Positions 34,330 to 46,237 are shown, counted from the stretch's first letter. The stretch: DNA of 64,000 nt from Telopea speciosissima (GCF_018873765.1 NC_057924.1:17727542-17791541); one strand, 5' to 3'. Made by a program: numbers and translations. The notes: a model not told the origin generated them from the letters alone.

Positions 34330-37300
34330 GGAGGGGGGGGGGAGGAGTGAATGATGATTCTTATTTTAATGGAGAATAAATAATATAATAGTGCAGCCCA
34401 GCATAGGAAAAGGCCAACAGCTGTCCAGAACAAGATGACTATGAAATTAAGCATACAACTAGATCTCAAAGAGGGAAGCTATGCCCAAAACCAGTCCATG
34501 TGTGTTTGGGGTCACGTGTCTGCCAACTCATTCACCATTATAGGTCTCTAGTGGAAGGAGGGGTTCACCATTCACAGGCCAAGTGTCTGATACTGCAAGC
34601 TTGGTCAGATTGTAACTTTAGTGTAAATTCTATTCTAAAGATCAATTACTAATGAATTTGGCATATTGCGTTATGTATTGTGCAATATTGTTTTTGGGGG
34701 GGGGGGGGGAGAGGAGGTGGAGGAGGCAAAATAGTAGCAAGTGACTGTCTAGAATATCCTATGAGAACACCAAGGGGGTTAAAAACATGAACTGACAAAA
34801 CAAATGTGAGGATGTACTAAAGGGATATCATTTAGAGAAAGAGCATAAAACTAAGATTAAAAAAGAAGGGGGAGAGGAGGATGGAACCAAGTTATTCCCA
34901 GGAGAATCTATGATGATTGGCCCATTCATTTCTTTTTGGCGGCTTTGTCATCTGTGAACAGTGTTGAACTTGCCCAAGGTTTCAGCTTGGCAAATTTGGG
35001 ATTGCTTTCAATTGACTTCTGTAATTTTTCTTCTGCAATTTCAGATAGAAGCTAATTTCTTGCTGTTATTTTTTTTGTGTTGGGGGGGGGGGGATCCATT
35101 ATCTGCTATGGACTTTATTTATTGAAAATACCTATTTAGGTTACTTTATTTATTTTTTCTAGGCATCATTTCTCTCCATAGATCTGCATGCCCTTGCAGA
35201 ACAACTTGAAAAAGTAGATATTCCAAAAAGGCTCTTCATTGAAGCAGATCTATTATCGCCAGAGCTGGTATGAATAATTCTGATCACCTGCTTTCGTCTT
35301 CTGTTGTTTATATCATTTTAAGTGCATCTACAATTTCCTTGGAAAAAAAAAAAATTCATTGATCTATGCATATACACTGACAAAATCCCAAAACCCCGGA
35401 CTCTTGAGAAAATTTGAGTTTGTTATGCCTTAATGAGGTTCTTTCTTGCTTTTTCCCTCTTTTGGTTGGAAAGGTTCTTTCTGCTTCTTTAATATTTTTT
35501 TCATTCATCCAAAAAAAAAGAGGTTTGCATTTTGTTATTTCATTGTAGGTATAATTGGAAGGTACCATATTTATTTTAGTATATTACTCTGGTATAGAAG
35601 GCTGAACTAAGTCTGCCATTCGATGCTAAAATTTTTGGACATGTATGTTTCCCATTCTAAATTACCCCAATGACATAGACACTGACTTTTTTAGACTAGT
35701 TTATAATTGGCAAATTAGTTGTACATATTACTAACTGGAGACGTAGTACCAAACTAGTATGTTCTCAAGAAGAGAAATGCTATCCCACTTGGACCATGAC
35801 ATAACTTTTACCAAAAGTTTATTGTGATCTTTTTGTTCAAATAACGATTAAGGTGAAGCAGGGTCAGGAACAATGGTGCATGGATGGTGGATATCATCGA
35901 ATATCCCTTTCACCAAAATGAAGCCCATATAATATATGAGGGTTTATTTGAAAAAAAGACATTCTTGATGGGTTTTGGAAACTGTGATTGCCTGAAGCTC
36001 CATTGATCCTGATATCTAGTTTCTGACGCACAAGGTTTTCATATTTCAGATCTAGTACGTTTGTGTAAAATAAAGTGATTCTTTGTAGATTTGCTCTAAT
36101 GCATAGTGATGATTGCAAAGCATCAATGATCTGTGTTAATCCCAGAGGGTTTGATGTACATTAATAGTAGATTAATGTTGAACTCCATACATCAAAATTA
36201 TTATTGATCCGAAGCTGTAATGCAACCCGGGTTCCAAAACCCTGTTTTGGGTCTCTATGGGCCCACCCAAACAATGATTATCTCGAATTAATGGTTGAAT
36301 GGCAGCTCTATAAATATATGGAAGCTTGAATCCCTTCTTGATGAGTAACAGAATAAAGGACTCAAGGATAATTAAAAGGGAGAGACCTTTTCTAGAACTC
36401 AAATAAGAATAGGGGAAAGATAAAAAAAAATTTAAGAAATGAGGGCTTATTTGTAATTTTGAGAAGTTGAATCACCTTCAACCGCTCAACTAACAGAACC
36501 AGCTGTGAACTTGTTCGACTTCAGGTGGAATTTCTCTCTCATATGAACTTCCTTCTGTCCTTGTATCTGAAATTTTATGCATAGGTTCTTAGCACCCAGG
36601 ATTTTTAGGACTGACCAATTATAGACCTAGAGATCGTGTATTATAATATTAATATATTTTGCAAACAGAGCTTGACGGAGAAGAAAAAAACCAGATTCGG
36701 CTGCAGATTTTGATCTCACAATAAGGGTGATATTAATGGTCATGGGACTAGAGTTCAGGGCAACCTGAGGAAGCGAACAAATCTCCAAAGTGTCAGGTCC
36801 GAAGGGTTAGCACCCAAAGAGTTCTAATAACTTATCCTCAGCCCAAGTGTATCGCAGGTAGCACAAGAAGGAAAGAAACAGTGGCAGATGATAGCTGGAT
36901 AGGAAGTAATGGCTCAAGAACAAAATTAGTAACCCTAGGGAGAAAATAGAAACTTACAGCCACAAGTTTAAGCAGCCAATGGATGCATTTGAAAATACCA
37001 CAGAAAGAAGAGTATTAGTAGGTTAACACCCTCCCAAAGTTTGAGCTAAAGTTGATGGATAGATCTTGAGTTGCCGGAACTTGAATCTTGCTGCAGTAGA
37101 ACTCCAAACAATACTGCCGCAGGGTTGGTTGATCAGCCTTCTAACCTCCAACTCCTTGGAGACTCGACAGATCAGACTTTAGAAGATCAACAGCAAATCA
37201 AATAGGACACAGGGGTGTCTCGATAGCCTCACACAGCAGCAATGGTTGCAGCATATGAAATAGAAACTTGGCAGAAAGGATAGATAGAGAAAAAGGGGGA

Positions 37301-40300
37301 GATGACCAAGGCCTTTCACCTGGCCTTGGTCAGTCTCTCACTAACCCTAGTCTTCTCACCTATCTCAACTGTATACCACAGCAGGGATGGCATAAAACCA
37401 AAACTTATATTCATATTCAAAATTGGGGGTTGAGCTCTGAAGCACGGTTTAAGGTCTCGGTTTCATACTTGGCTTCGGCCAGGCAGAAAACTTAGTTGGG
37501 CTGAGATCTAGGCGAGTTGGTTCTTTTTTATTTTTTTGGGAACTCAAAGCCAGGTTTCAGTGGGTTTTTGACCAAATTAGATACTGTAAGGCTAGAACCA
37601 GAATAAGTCTAATCCCAGGCAGGATCAAATAAAAAAACCTCCAATAAACAAGAAATCATATGAGGGAACCAAGAGAACAATGGGAACTCAAATGAAGGAA
37701 CAATTTCCTTGGTTGAAATAACAAATAAAACCCACAAAGTTGTAACCTGTTGAAGCAACAATGATCTTGATGTGGTAATTTTCAAGAAATTGATGTGACA
37801 ATCAGTTGAAAGCAATCCCAGCTGCTTGTAGCACTCTTGAGATCGATTTGAACAAAATTAGGATTTGGATTCAAGAACCGATGGAAGGGGTGGGGATTGG
37901 AGAAGTTTGGGATTGGCTATCTGATGCAGGACAATCTTGGATCGGGCCGACCCAACTGGTGTACTACCTTGGACTGACCCAAACCCAGGTGAACCGGTAC
38001 CAGTTTGAGTGTTTGGATCTAGTAGGATTTTAGGAAGTTTATTTTATTTGGGAAAGTATTATGTAATCTTTTATTTTAAGGTAGTTATTAGACATGTAGG
38101 GAAATGTCCAATTCGAGTTTTATTGGGTTTCTATTTTAGTTAGCCTGGTTTTAGTAAGTAATTAGGAGTCTTTATTTTTTTTGGTCTTATAAATAGATGT
38201 GTAACCAACGTATTGGGATTATGCAAGAATGAATTAAAAGAAAAGTGAGTTTGTGCATGTGCACATCCCCCCCCCCCCCCCCTCTTCTGATTTCTTCTCA
38301 GATTTCCCCTCTCCTATTCTGTCGCCCACCAATTTGGTATCAAAGCCCAAACCTGGGTGAATCTCTTCCCCCCTTTCTTTCTCCCTCTGATTCTTCATCC
38401 TCTAAGTCTCTCTTCCCTGCTATTCTGCTTAGTGATCTCTCTCCCCATTCTGTTCTTCTTCTCCTTCTTTTCTTTTCACTGTAGTTCTGGTCGAACAACA
38501 CCAGCAGCAACCCCACCTTCCCTTTGATTCCCGTGGAACACCAAACCCATTACTTTGATCCCCAGCAGCACCCCATCCTACTGCTGCACGATTACTGCAG
38601 CAACCCAACTCCCCACCGTCGTCCCTTTTTCCCAGTAGCCTCAATCGACCCCCTTCAAAGGTTCTGACAAAAAAAAAACAAAAAATAAATCTCCCATCGA
38701 TTCCCTCTGCACCCGCCAGCCCCTTTCTCCTACCCTCCATTTCCCCACCTTCTTCCCGCTGTGAAGCACCTATCCATTCGAATCCCACAACAAAAAAAAA
38801 AAAAAAAAAAAAAAAAGCCCTGCATATCACTGAACCCCCACCTGCAACAACCCCACTATCGATTTCAGCGATCCCTACCGCCCCTTTTCCCTCTGAAACT
38901 GCAATCTCCCTCCTGGGGTTCGAACCAGTGGAGAAAAAAAAAAAAGAAGATAGAGCGAGAGGCTGTGCATATCTGTTTCAGAGCTCCCACTGCAACACCC
39001 TCCTTGGGTTTCCGCCATGCACTGAAGGTCTCCTAGTTGGTTTCGAGCATTGCAACCGCTGGCTTCCTGGATTCTCTCCGGCAGTGACGATATCACCGCC
39101 ATCTTCGAAGTGGTAGTTCCTGATCCTTGTTGAAGTGGAACTCTAGCCGCTGGTTCTTCGTTGGAAGAAGACAGCCTTTAACACATCTTCCCATTTTTTT
39201 TGGTAGAACCTCAACACGTCTTCCACTCCCAGATTCCCATGATAAGTTTCCCTTTTACAACCCATTTCCCATATTACCACAACTCTCACGTTTCCTTGCT
39301 TTTTTTTTTTAAGGTTCCAATACTACCCCTTGTTTACCTCCCTTATTCTCTTGTTATACCTTATTTATTCTGTTCCAAGATCACCTCCTTCTTTAATTAT
39401 AATTCCTTTCATATCCTTCCACCCTTCATCCCTATATAGCCATTTCAGATTTTACTTCATTTCAAATCTACCATTGTTATCATAAATCCGCTACATCCTA
39501 GAGGTTGGTCGTGAGGAGTGTTGAATCATTTCCCCATCAAAGCCGTTGTTTATGGATGCCAATCGAGTGATGCTGATCTTTTCGTTTTATAAAACTCGTG
39601 GCCGAGTTGTATTCAACTCTAGGAGAATTGATGCAGGACAATCTTGGACCGGGCTGACCCAACTGGTGTACTACCTTGGACCGACCCAAACCCAGTTGAA
39701 CCGGTTCCAGTTTGAGTGTTTGGATCTAGTAGGATTTTAGGAAGTTTATTTTATTTGGGAAAGTAGTATGTAATCTTTTATTTTAAGGTAGTTATTAGAC
39801 ACGTAGGGAAATGTCCAATTTGAGTTTTATTGGGTTTCTATTTTAGTTAGCCTTGTTTTAGTAAGTAATTAGGAGTCTTTTTTTTTTTTGCTCTTATAAA
39901 TAGACGTGTAACCAACGTATTGGAATTATGCAAGAATGAGTTAAAAGAAAAGTGAATTTGTGCGTGTGCACCCCCCCCCCCCCTCGTTCTTCTTCTTCTC
40001 ACGGCTTCTTCTTCCCCCTCCCCCCTCTGATTTCTTCTCAGATCCCCCGCCACTATCTCAACCTGGGCATCTCACCCATTCTATCTCAGGATTTTCAACA
40101 TTGCATAAGCAACTTTTCTATTCATTCAAATTCGTGTACAGTACAGTACTGGCTTCCCTTACAAACTTATATTAAAGACTCAAAAATTGACTTAGACACT
40201 AAAAAAGAAAGGCCTAACCCTATCCTTAACTAATAAGGTAACCTAAATTGACTAGGAAAGTGAAATAATAAAGAAAACAGGCTCAAAATAGGATTCTAAC

Positions 40301-42044
40301 TAAACTAAAGAAGTAAATCCCGTTTTCCTACTTCTACCCATATTGTAGGTTCATTACATTGGCCAATTACAAAGTAAACCCTTGGGATAAAAAACCCAAC
40401 ACATATATAACCCAACCCAAGGCTTATTTCCACTAAAATAACCCCTCTAAGTGACTTATATACATTATTAGGTCATAAAACTTGGTATACAACCTATTTT
40501 GGGTCATTTAAACACAATGGCACTATAAAAGTCTGAAATATCAAATTACAATTAGAAGTTTGACTTTGGACCCTAGGTTGGTAGGTTACGACGTACAAAT
40601 AGGCCCTATTCTACATATAATTTAGTAGTAGAACACATACATTTAATGTAAAATACCGAGATAGTACCAAGATAATACTGAGATATCGAGATAATACCGA
40701 GATCTCAAGTCGATGTTGTTTCCTTAACTCGTCCTCTATCTCCTCTCGAACCTTCAAAAAGCCGAGGTATCTCATAGATCTCAGCGAGACCTCGTTCCAT
40801 GCTCTGAAGGCTCTTACAATATATAAAGTGTTGTTAGCACTAAACAAAATAAGGAAAAAAACTGAAAAGAATTCCATGCTTGGTGTAGGGGACTTGTACA
40901 ACAAGAAAAGGAAAGATCTTCCAATATCTAAGTAGTTTTTCTTTAAAACAGAAAATATAAGCTACAAAATATGCCTAACGATTTCTTGTTTTGAGTGAAC
41001 CAGCTAACACCCAGGCCAAAGGTCAGTTGAAGAGCCATGGGCCTAAGTGTGGGCCTGGTTCTTCTTAGCCTTACGCAAGTACTATTTGTTGTAGTAGTTG
41101 TCTACGTCAATAATGCATGTAAATCCTTTTTCGTTTCATTATTATTTTTATTCCTTATTTGTTAGCCTTTAGTAGGGCTCTGTCTAAGCTGAGTTTGCTC
41201 ACTCCGAAATAAATTATGAAATAAACAATGGATTAGCGCCTCATGTATTCTTCTTGTATCTTATAAGTTTTCCCATTAATATCCTTAGGTTCATCTTGTG
41301 AGATATCACAATCCGTTTTAATTGGTATCTGTTCCATATTTTTGTTTTAATCAACAGAACTCTGAGGGTTCCAAGGAAAGTAATCGGCAGGAATCTGACC
41401 ACTTTGAAACGTGTGAAAGTGAAGTAGCTGAACATATACCAGATAAATTGTACCATGAACGATCCGACAGGGAAATGATTGTGGATTACAAGGATGATGT
41501 ACCTTCTGCCACAGGTCCAATGATAACCCATGAAGGAGCATTACTTGTAAACCCAGTGAAGATTGATTCAAGGAGATCAGAACAAACTGATATGACTGAA
41601 GTTGCAGGGTCCATATCTCAGCTGAATATAAGTCAAACTACGGACTCAAACAACAAGTCATCAAGGTTTGAGGGAGCACCAGCAGAAGCAGAGCTTGATT
41701 TGCTTCTTGACTCATTTGGTGAATCTAAGTTCCTTGATTCCTCTGGCCTCCATAAGGAGATCAACAACAGTTTCCCGGTTGTTGGACTGGAATCTTCTAC
41801 ATCCTCACCTGGTCTCACTTCAGTACAAGCCCAAGTCGTGTTGAAAAATGTATCTGTGACTGTCAATCTGGATGATGCAATTGATGACCTGCTATGGGGA
41901 GCGTCTAATCTGAAAAACCAAGGCGACATGCCGAAGCATCAAGGAGACAAGGCAGTCCCTCCAGATCTGCCTTCCACAACCATGGGTTCTGGGTCTAATT
42001 CTAAAGTTTTGGCTGATTTTGATTCATGGTTGGATACAATTTAA
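27329..42044 (+). CDS. Conserved plant protein of unknown function, 436 aa, four exons
   Basis: Exons 27329-27737, 33979-34088, 35163-35267 and 41358-42044 join to 1311 nt, exactly 437 codons with the stop. All introns are GT-AG (intron 1 phase 1, introns 2 and 3 phase 0). The protein opens with a basic stretch (KSKRAHSQHHSKTKRPH), possibly a nuclear signal, then SNWDRYDEEFDSG and SKGADYGFLISEAQSQ; exons 2-3 hold RGNRILSWIGGDDFIVD and SIDLHALAEQLEKVDIPKR; exon 4 has acidic patches, AEAELDLLLDSF, VNLDDAIDDLLWGASN and the end LADFDSWLDTI. No catalytic domain, signal peptide or membrane segment. I think it belongs to a conserved uncharacterised plant family, but I cannot name it. Introns 1 and 3 are about 6 kb each, swollen by transposons; no stop or frameshift is seen. 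Confidence 0.85.
28900..31424 (+). pseudogene. LINE fragment (RT domain), plus strand
   Basis: FNKAPGPDGFGMGFFH near 29155, then FLCLIPKKAG and DFRPISLCNLLYK, ANQSASITGCIIADNI, a degraded GCPLSP and LAFVGDLMTFSK near 29865, where the catalytic ADD has become VGD. The 30183-30752 frame holds the RT C-terminal region (FEGGLGLRRIKDVNLA, WKLL). Several stops and frameshifts. The 3' end is an A12 run at 31413-31424. The 5' edge is approximate. It lies inside the hAT-like element and so is younger than it. Confidence 0.8.
31673..31784 (+). repeat. Two tandem copies of a 53-59 bp unit
   Basis: GAAGAAACTTG plus CGGAGGGAGT and GCAGGGAGTG occurs at about 31673-31725 and 31732-31784, both ending ACCAAGAT, about 85 percent alike by eye. 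Confidence 0.75.
32188..32294. mobile_element. Short hAT-like MITE in copia RT
   Basis: The ends CATAGTTGTCACGGCG and GGCGCCTTGACAGCTATG are inverted. TTTGAGAC at 32180-32187 and 32295-32302 is a perfect 8-bp TSD; six extra bases (TTTGAG, 32289-32294) lie between the right end and the TSD. Removing 32188-32302 restores ERLKAQLV in the copia frame. Confidence 0.85.
33979..34088 (+). CDS. Exon 2 of the 436-aa gene
   Basis: Acceptor TTTATTAG/AC at 33978. The first two bases complete the codon split in exon 1 (Asp), then 36 codons including GVSSMLYARGNRILSWIGGD. Donor GAG/GTAAGC at 34089. A second AG at 33989 would shift the frame and is rejected. Confidence 0.85.
34089..35162 (+). other. Intron 2 of the 436-aa gene
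   Basis: Holds a (TC)n microsatellite at 34290-34325 and G runs near 34326-34341, 34696-34709 and 35082-35093. No other feature seen. Confidence 0.75.
34290..34325. repeat. (TC)n microsatellite
   Basis: About 17 TC units, followed by a G run. Confidence 0.9.
35163..35267 (+). CDS. Exon 3 of the 436-aa gene
   Basis: Acceptor TTTTTTCTAG at 35162, donor CTG/GTATGA at 35268. 35 codons in phase 0, including SIDLHALAEQLEKVDIPKR, probably a helix. Too short to be seen as an isolated frame. Confidence 0.85.
37922..38331 (+). repeat. 5' LTR of the LARD-like element
   Basis: 410 bp, TG...CA. A TATAAATA lies near 38189 and a run of 16 C at 38267-38282. Confidence 0.85.
39629..40052 (+). repeat. 3' LTR of the LARD-like element
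   Basis: 424 bp, TG...CA, with a C13 run at 39971-39983. It differs from the 5' LTR by scattered substitutions and by indels in the C- and T-rich right part. Confidence 0.85.
41358..42044 (+). CDS. Exon 4 (last coding exon) of the 436-aa gene
   Basis: Acceptor TTAATCAACAG at 41357; 228 codons to TAA at 42042-42044. Ser/Glu/Asp-rich, with AEAELDLLLDSFGES and VNLDDAIDDLLWG as the most conserved-looking parts. Confidence 0.85.
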   Translation, partial: NSEGSKESNRQESDHFETCESEVAEHIPDKLYHERSDREMIVDYKDDVPSATGPMITHEGALLVNPVKIDSRRSEQTDMTEVAGSISQLNISQTTDSNNKSSRFEGAPAEAELDLLLDSFGESKFLDSSGLHKEINNSFPVVGLESSTSSPGLTSVQAQVVLKNVSVTVNLDDAIDDLLWGASNLKNQGDMPKHQGDKAVPPDLPSTTMGSGSNSKVLADFDSWLDTI

Positions 42045-45000
42045 AAGTTTTAATCTTAATTCTGTAAACCTCAATTGTGAATACTCAAATTGTTCCATGT
42101 CTTTTTTGGGTTACCAGAATCTGTTAGCATTCATGCAAGCATTATGCCTAGAGAATTTGTGTTGTAGAATGCTGTTGACATCTTACCTATCTGTTGATGC
42201 TTTTTCCAAAATATTACATGGGAGAGGCTTGGGACTTGCCAATTTTCTACTTTTAGTGGATGACCTAGGTATAAATTGGGCTTAATCAGTTCACACAACG
42301 CAATATTTTGGAACATCAGGATAGATATTCCAGATAACCTGGGAGAAAAGAAACTGAATTTGCTAGATGTGATGGATAAGAGGGAACTGAATCTCTACAA
42401 AAATTATTTGGATGATTGCATAAGGATGTGACTTGCTCAGCAAGTTAGCCATTAGGGTAATGTGCAAGATTCTGGTTATACCTACCAATTTCACATTGTA
42501 TGGTTGGATTTCTAAGGTTGACTTTTCTGTGCCTTTCAATATGAATTAGAAAATGCAATTTAACAGGTAAAACAATTCTGATATCATTAGTTGGACAGGT
42601 AAACAAATGGGGAAAAAAACAAAAAAAACTGTGTTTATTCGATCATCTTTGAGTCATCCATCCCATGTAATGACATATTGTCTCTCAATGTAGACGTATT
42701 TGCTTTACATATAATAATATAGAGATCAGTGAAATTGGTCTACCCCAAACTCAAAAGAAAGTACATAACATCTTTCCAGATTCTTGTAGTGTGAAAAGCC
42801 CCTGAACTTGATTTAGTCAAAGAGAAAGCAGCATAGATTTTCTATTAACATGAAAAATATCTTCTGCTACCATGGCTCCGTTTGAATGATTGTAACAGGG
42901 TATGAATATTTCATCTTGGTTTGGGATTGCTTCAGTGCAAATGGTCTTCACAAGAAAGAGTCTCTTCAATATGAATAAATAATAACCGGTGGTGTCAACT
43001 TGGTCGGTTAGCCGATTTTCGATCGGTCCTTAACCGGTCTCGGTATTTTTGGGTCCTGATCAAACCGACCAACTATTTAATCGGGTACCAAGTGCTAGGC
43101 TGAGACCCTGTAATAAACAGTCTCGGTCTTTATACGGTCTCGGCCATTCGGGTAGTTATTGGTTTCAGCCGATTCTTGAACCTATTTTTATTTATTCAGT
43201 TGGAATAAATTATGCCAACATTACAGAAACAGAAACCAGAACTCGAGGAATCATAATTAATTGTAACAGGGCAAGAGTACAGAGATTAGAAGAAAGTAAA
43301 ACTAAGGTTTAATAACGATCAGAAGTTTATAACTGATTGAAGATGAAACTACTAAAAGAATTAGGTCCACCAACTGAAAGAGAGTAGGATTACTAGATTT
43401 GAAGGTATAAACTAGGGTTAAATAATAATGAGAATTTCAGAACTGATAAGAGGATGCTAACAGAATATAAATATTGATTATGAAATGTGAGAACTGGGAA
43501 TTAACTAAAATTAACAAGAAAACAACAGTAGTAACATGTTCTTTCAAACTTTCAGCTGAACTGCTGGGAAAACAGCAGCCCTGAATCCATAGAGTTTACA
43601 AAAACAACAGTAGCTTTTACAGTTAAAGAACCTAAACAGAGCAACTCCAAGTAGTTGAGCACCAACTTCTACTGTTCAAGCACATAACTCATTAACTGTC
43701 AATTTCAAGTTCAATATCATAACCAAAAAGCTGGCCTGCCAAGTTCAATCTCACTATCTATATGGCACATCTATGAAACCTGTGAATAGAGTTGCTTGTT
43801 AAGTAGGAAAAACCTGATATGAATCTCAAGAGAACTTGTCCCTCAAAGTGGGCTCATTAGGTGAGGGAACCCAAGGCCATTTCATCACCCACCATCTTTT
43901 ACGGAGCTGATGGGGAATCAACCCCTCTCCCCCATAGAACTGATATGGGATTGTAACAGATCACCATGCTTTTGAATCGACCTCAGCCCACTCCGACCTA
44001 GGTAGCCCTCTCCTTTACAGCATGTAGCTTTTTCTTAATGACTCCACTCTGGCATCAGGTTGTCCCTTCCATGACGAGGGTAGGACCAAAGATCGACTGC
44101 TATGATACCATTGATACGAACCCAAAGTCTTATCAACCCCTACCAAGTCCTTTATGGAATTAATGCAGGATCAACCCCTTATATTACCGATATGGGGTCA
44201 CAACAAAACCCGTAAATCTCACTGTCAAAAACTGAAAGAGATTAGTGTTCTATGAGATGAGAGAGGAATGACTAGTGAAACTCTGAGAGCTTAAAGCTGA
44301 GGGGAGTGTTCAAGAGATAAATATGTTTTTTGGTCTTAATCCAGTTTCGGGTGGTCCAAGTTCCATATTGGTCTATTGGTTGAACCCAACGGTTTGACGG
44401 TCCAAATCGGAACTGACCGAATATTTTTTAAAAAAAAATTTCAACCCTAAAACCAAAGGTGACTGCTCAATGACCCATCTTTTTGAGGCCTCAACCCATC
44501 AATCAAATGCTATTAAGGATTGATAATCGGTGTAATCTGAGTGATCAAGTAGATAAATGACCCCAAATTAATACCCATCTGATGGTGGAGTGGAGTGGAA
44601 GTGGTTAAGACAGTGAATCAATTTTATGTTAATTTAGGCAAGCGTGTCCCAAGTCACCAGCCGTGTTGAAATAATGAAGCTGAGAGCTTGTGGGTGTGAA
44701 CCCACAAGTCAAGTTTTAGATTAAATCCTCTCTTCAAAATAATAGTTTCCCCCTTTCCCTACCCTTTTTCATGCTTCTCTTCTGGGTAATGCAAATGCAA
44801 TGGACCACCGACCATGAAAACATAGATAATTCATTAATTCCCAAATCGCATGTTCCTTTTCTTGTGGGCTTTGTAAATGCAATAGCTGCCAAGTTGCCCA
44901 TCCACTATAATACTTGAAAATTAATTGCAAGGGCAAATTAGAAAAATCTTACTACTGCTCCTCCCTGTCTGTCTACCTTGATCTCTGATCTCCCTTTGAT

Positions 45001-45390
45001 GACAAGTTATCGTTTTTTTCTACTCTGAGTTTGTGAAAGAAGTTGATTCTCTTTGTGTAATTCACAGTCAAACACCTAAGACACAAAGTCACAAGAACAA
45101 ACATTGGTGTGGGGATTCTTCCTCTGTCAAGAAAAACTTTAACAAAATTAAAGAAGGGAATAAAATAATTGAGGGAAAGGATGGGTTTCATATATTGTGG
45201 AACTTGGAGAACATTCAGGAATCTTCAATTCTTCTAAACCCAAAATCAGATTCAGTAATGGATCAAACCCATTGATTTAACTGATTTATTTACAAAGAAC
45301 TCACAAAACTCTGAAAGCCCCAAGTCTAAGAAGTCTTCTTATTTTTTTTTTCTTCTTCTTTTCCAATACTTACATATGAAAGGGAGAAGT
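42045..45390. other. 3' flank of the gene, then repeat-like non-coding DNA
   Basis: 42045-42300 is probably 3' UTR; I could not fix a poly(A) site. 42985-43160 is rich in CGGTCTCGG and ACCGACC-like words resembling a decayed foldback element. Near 44095-44115 the minus strand reads ATGGTATCATAGCAG, like a tRNA-Met primer site, so an old LTR element may lie here, but I found no LTR pair. No coding sequence. Confidence 0.4.
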
Positions 45391-45628
45391 ATCAAGATCT
45401 CCCTGTATCTAATTCTAATAAGGAACATAGACAAGAAAATTTTACCAAAAAAAAAACATAGACAAGAAAAGCTTTATGTTGCTCAAAAAAGTAAGGATCA
45501 AAACTCCTGCATTTGCCTCTCAAAAATTCCTTGAAGAAAAGAGAAAGCAGAAGGGAAAAGGGCAAAGGGGAAAACTTGAAAATCAAACATAAAATCTTCA
45601 AAAGCTTCAAAAGGGTGAAAATCAATAT

Positions 45629-46090
45629 TCAAAGCCACAAAGCTCCTGCCTTCTTCAAGATGGGAATGAGCTCTCCAGATATATGAGCATTCATAAGGCG
45701 ATCCAAACCTCCAAAAAGCTTCCCTCCAATGAACACAGCAGGAAACTGGAACTGTGGCTTCTCTGGCACATCAGCAGCAGCAGCAGCAGCTATGGAGTTC
45801 AATTCATCAACAACACAAGACTCATCTTTCTCATCCACCTCATACACAGCTGGGTTTACTCCTAACCCAACTAACAGGCGCTTCACCACATGACACATAC
45901 AACAACCTCTCCTCCCAAACACTATCACCGCGTTCCCTGATACCAATCCATTCACATCAATTCCTCCACCTCCTCTTGGTGGTGAAATTTCTAGTCCACC
46001 ATTAACAATCGACGCTCCTCCTCCCAGCCCAATTGGGCTGCCGGACGGCGACACCGGCAACCATGTCCTGTATGGAATAGCTTGTTGCAT
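45629..46090 (-). CDS. GRXC9: CC-type glutaredoxin (GRXC9/ROXY19-like), 153 aa
   Basis: A single-exon land-plant CC-type (class III) glutaredoxin. After a Gly/Pro-rich N-terminus comes AVIVFGRRGCCMCHVVKRLL with the CCMC active site, LGVNPAVYEVDE, then FPAVFIGGKLFGGLDRLM with the glutathione-binding TxP-like and GG segments, and the C-terminal ALWL. In the family ALWL binds TGA bZIP factors and recruits TOPLESS-type repressors; GRXC9 (GRX480) is salicylic-acid-inducible and dampens jasmonate responses in Arabidopsis. The frame is open 28 codons further (Met at 46174), but the Met at 46090 (MQQAIPYRTW) matches the family start; the upstream part is CT-repeat leader. An Ala run (seven) lies after the active site. 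Nucleus/cytosol expected. The subfamily assignment is strong; one-to-one orthology is not proven. Confidence 0.93.
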   Translation of the reverse strand: MQQAIPYRTWLPVSPSGSPIGLGGGASIVNGGLEISPPRGGGGIDVNGLVSGNAVIVFGRRGCCMCHVVKRLLVGLGVNPAVYEVDEKDESCVVDELNSIAAAAAADVPEKPQFQFPAVFIGGKLFGGLDRLMNAHISGELIPILKKAGALWL

Positions 46091-46230
46091 AGTCTCCAGT
46101 TTCTTTAATTCAGCTATGTAGGGGTAGACAGAGACTAAAGAGAGAGAAAGAGAGAGAAAGAGAGAGTTTAACAAGAGAAGAGTGAATGTGAATTGCAGGT
46201 ATGGTTTGCCCCTTGAAAATGCAGAGCAAG
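46091..46230 (-). promoter_or_regulatory. 5' leader of the glutaredoxin gene
   Basis: Pyrimidine-rich on the coding strand, with CTCTCTTTCTCTCTCTTTCT at about 46140-46166; such CT tracts are common in plant leaders. Confidence 0.5.
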
Positions 46231-46237
46231 TGTTTGT

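Larger units (their letters stand above)
37922..40052 (+). mobile_element. Non-autonomous LTR retrotransposon (LARD/TRIM-like), 2.1 kb
   Basis: LTRs 37922-38331 and 39629-40052 begin TGATGCAGGACAATC and end CCA. A 5-bp TSD, CTATC, stands at 37917-37921 and 40053-40057. A tRNA-Met-like primer site, TGGTATCAAAGC, follows the 5' LTR at 38335-38346. The 1.3-kb interior has no gag or pol; its frames are low-complexity (Pro/Ser-rich from C and T runs). It must use enzymes supplied by a relative. Confidence 0.9.
35268..41357 (+). other. Intron 3 of the 436-aa gene
   Basis: 6.1 kb. 37922-40052 is a complete non-autonomous LTR element. 36600-37916 and 40058-40900 look like one older repeat into which it inserted, but I find no protein similarity there. 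35268-36600 and 40900-41357 are plain AT-rich intron. Confidence 0.75.

Noticed and set aside
38245-39036. Several Pro/Ser/Leu-rich frames
   Set aside because: They are produced by C and T runs inside the non-autonomous LTR element; no domain.
41347-41929. Minus-strand frames opposite exon 4
   Set aside because: They are shadows of the real exon on the other strand and have no protein-like features.
44095-44118. Minus-strand ATGGTATCATAGCAG as a copia primer site
   Set aside because: The word fits, but no adjoining LTR pair or coding sequence could be found, so no element was called.
46091-46174. 28-residue N-terminal extension of the glutaredoxin
   Set aside because: It translates the CT-repeat leader; family members start at the Met of MQQAIPY, so the downstream ATG was chosen.
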